A model generated the notes under the pieces. That model was not told where the DNA came from. It saw only the letters and a program-made list of their open reading frames with translations, and made no database searches. Shown one piece after another: positions 4,819-5,938 of a stretch of 5,938 nucleotides of DNA. Source of the DNA: an uncultured Clostridia bacterium (GTDB lineage Bacteria > Bacillota > Clostridia > Lachnospirales > Lachnospiraceae); NCBI GenBank assembly GCA_946614685.1, contig CAMOHF010000081.1, forward strand, positions 1 to 5,938, read 5' to 3'. Positions within the stretch are counted from its first letter, which is position 1; each line of letters starts with the position of its first letter. The position numbers were made by a program, and so were the translations under genes.

Positions 4819-5129
4819 TGCAAGCTTCCGTACATCAGGGAGATATTATAAGAATCGAGGGGTTGAAGCTTCCGGTACTTGTGACCAGCAAGGAAATCTT
4901 CAACAGTACAAAGCAAGTGATCGCTGTTCCGATCTATTTGGAAGGCGAGGCGGGGCCGTTGCATCTTCCGGTTGTGCTCTGTAAAAGCAAAACAAGTGGT
5001 TTGGCACATTGCGAGAAGATGAGGTTGATTGATTTGCGGGCCAGAAACTGGAAACCGCTGGACCGAATCGATATGCCTCAGATTATCGAGGTGACGGATG
5101 CGATACAGAGTATATTTGACTACGTGTAA
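4818..5129 (+). CDS. mazF: MazF/PemK-family toxin, copy B
   Basis: The 103-residue protein is identical to the product of 3450-3761, including the unusual Leu18 and Tyr40 in place of the Arg and Thr commonly assigned to MazF catalysis. The start is set by the one-base overlap with mazE and the GGGAGG at 4805-4810. It is followed after 12 bases by the reading frame of the apparently intact NhaC gene, with no terminator between. That gene therefore probably depends on the mazEF transcript. Confidence 0.87.
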   Translation: MQASVHQGDIIRIEGLKLPVLVTSKEIFNSTKQVIAVPIYLEGEAGPLHLPVVLCKSKTSGLAHCEKMRLIDLRARNWKPLDRIDMPQIIEVTDAIQSIFDYV

Positions 5130-5141
5130 GAAGGAGTTACC

Positions 5142-5938
5142 ATGCAAAACAAAAAACTTACCAGATGGATACTTACAATATTTGCCGTGATGCTTTCCTT
5201 CTCGGCGGCGACGGTGACGGTCTTTGCGGAGGAGGCGGAGGAAACTGCGGAGGTGGTGGATGCGTCTTCGAAGTTTTATATGACGCCCTGGGCGTTGCTT
5301 CCGCCGGTGATCGCGATCGTGTTGGCCCTGATCACAAAAGAGGTTTATACGTCACTCTTCGTCGGGATCGTGGTCGGAGCGCTTCTTTATGCGAACTTTG
5401 ACTTTGAGGGAACGCTGACACATGCATTTAATGACGGTATCGTGGCTTCACTTGCGGATCCGTCCCATGTGGGCATCCTTGTGTTCCTCGTGATCCTCGG
5501 CATTATGGTGGCACTGATGAACAAGGCAGGCGGATCGGCGGCCTTCGGCAGGTGGGCTTCCGAACATATGAAGAGCCGCGCGGGTGCACAGCTTGCGACC
5601 GTGGCTTTGGGCGTGCTGATCTTTATCGATGACTATTTCAACTGCCTGACGGTGGGTTCCGTGATGCGTCCGGTAAGTGACAAGAGCAAGATCTCACGGG
5701 CAAAGTTGGCGTATCTGATCGATGCGACGGCGGCTCCGGTTTGTATTATCGCTCCGGTTTCTTCCTGGGCGGCAGCAGTAGCTTCCTACGTGGAGGATGG
5801 AAGCGGACTGCACCTGTTTATCCGCGCGATCCCTTTTAACTTCTACGCGATCCTTACCATCGTGATGATGATCTTCCTGACCGTGACCGGTACGGACTAC
5901 GGCCCTATGGCAAAGCACGAGACCAATGCGAAAGAGAA
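5142..5938 (+). CDS. NhaC-family Na+/H+ antiporter, copy B, 3' end outside window
   Basis: The frame is open for 265 codons from ATG 5142 to the window end. AAGGAG at 5131-5136 sits 5 bases before the start. The N-terminus looks like a signal or signal-anchor (hydrophobic 9-28, then V-F-A and acidic residues), followed by membrane segments near 50-65, 68-85, 108-126, 150-166, then about 190-212 and 225-245. Conserved family stretches include DDYFNCLTVGSVMRP at 163-177, SRAKLAYLIDATAAP, and IAPVSSWAAAVASY. These match the NhaC/YuiF/MleN group of integral membrane antiporters that exchange Na+ (or organic acid plus Na+) for H+; the precise substrate is not readable, so no symbol is given. This is the only NhaC copy here that continues past residue 179 and is the likely functional one. 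It lies directly behind mazEF copy B. Confidence 0.85.
   Translation, partial: MQNKKLTRWILTIFAVMLSFSAATVTVFAEEAEETAEVVDASSKFYMTPWALLPPVIAIVLALITKEVYTSLFVGIVVGALLYANFDFEGTLTHAFNDGIVASLADPSHVGILVFLVILGIMVALMNKAGGSAAFGRWASEHMKSRAGAQLATVALGVLIFIDDYFNCLTVGSVMRPVSDKSKISRAKLAYLIDATAAPVCIIAPVSSWAAAVASYVEDGSGLHLFIRAIPFNFYAILTIVMMIFLTVTGTDYGPMAKHETNAKE

Larger units (their letters stand above)
4356..5675 (+). repeat. Tandem duplication, unit B (1320 bp)
   Basis: This is the second copy of 2988-4307, offset by 1368 bp. Similarity ends at 5675, where nhaC continues normally with AGT GAC while copy A switches to glycosyltransferase DNA. The breakpoint shares GTA (4305-4307 and 2812-2814). The spacer 4308-4355 is the deleted version of the left flank. 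Confidence 0.92.

Overview
The window looks like chromosomal DNA from a Gram-positive anaerobe of the Clostridia, most like Lachnospiraceae. The reasons are AGGAG-type ribosome binding sites a few bases before most starts, tight gene packing, mid-range GC, and the gene families present: a glycosyltransferase-methyltransferase fusion, a divergent mono-cluster ferredoxin/GNAT protein, short HEPN/MNT and MazEF modules, and an NhaC-family antiporter. This placement is inference from style; there is no rRNA or marker gene. There are no tRNAs, transposases, integrases or CRISPR arrays.

Layout, all genes on the + strand. (1) 1-1155: 3' part of a glycosyltransferase/SAM-methyltransferase fusion. (2) 1159-1623: 4Fe-4S/GNAT fusion protein with an altered C-terminus. 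(3) 1651-1706: four 15-bp direct repeats built on the near-palindrome TTTTACTAAAA. (4) 1721-2399: an MntA/HepT toxin-antitoxin pair with complete active-site motifs (type VII, tyrosine-AMPylation class). (5) 2393-2608: a second, internally deleted and frameshifted copy of the 4Fe-4S/GNAT gene. (6) 2609-2653: the ribosome binding site and first codons of an NhaC gene, joined directly to (7) 2654-3106, a headless and tailless second glycosyltransferase copy. (8) 3148-3761: promoter/operator plus mazE-mazF. (9) 3774-4313: NhaC cut off at 179 residues. (10) 4308-4474: a further shortened glycosyltransferase scrap. (11) 4516-5129: a second mazE-mazF with the same promoter. (12) 5142-5938: NhaC reading in frame to the window end.

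Pieces 8-12 are explained by one event plus one deletion. A 1493-bp segment (2815-4307) was tandemly duplicated through a 3-base GTA match between the NhaC gene and the glycosyltransferase remnant. The second copy then lost 125 bp, which gives the observed 1368-bp period (1493 - 125 = 1368). The 1320-bp shared parts appear identical, so the event is recent, or else it is an assembly product.

Comparing the partial copies suggests an ancestral order of glycosyltransferase-methyltransferase, 4Fe-4S/GNAT, NhaC. Two different toxin-antitoxin cassettes have entered around these genes, each beside broken copies of the flanking genes. Both cassettes end right at the ribosome binding site of the next housekeeping-type gene, so downstream genes (GNAT remnant, NhaC) are probably read from toxin-antitoxin transcripts. 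The most interesting features are this accretion of addiction modules with duplicated flanks, the 15-bp repeat array before mntA, and a MazF-family toxin that seems to lack the usual catalytic Arg and Thr.
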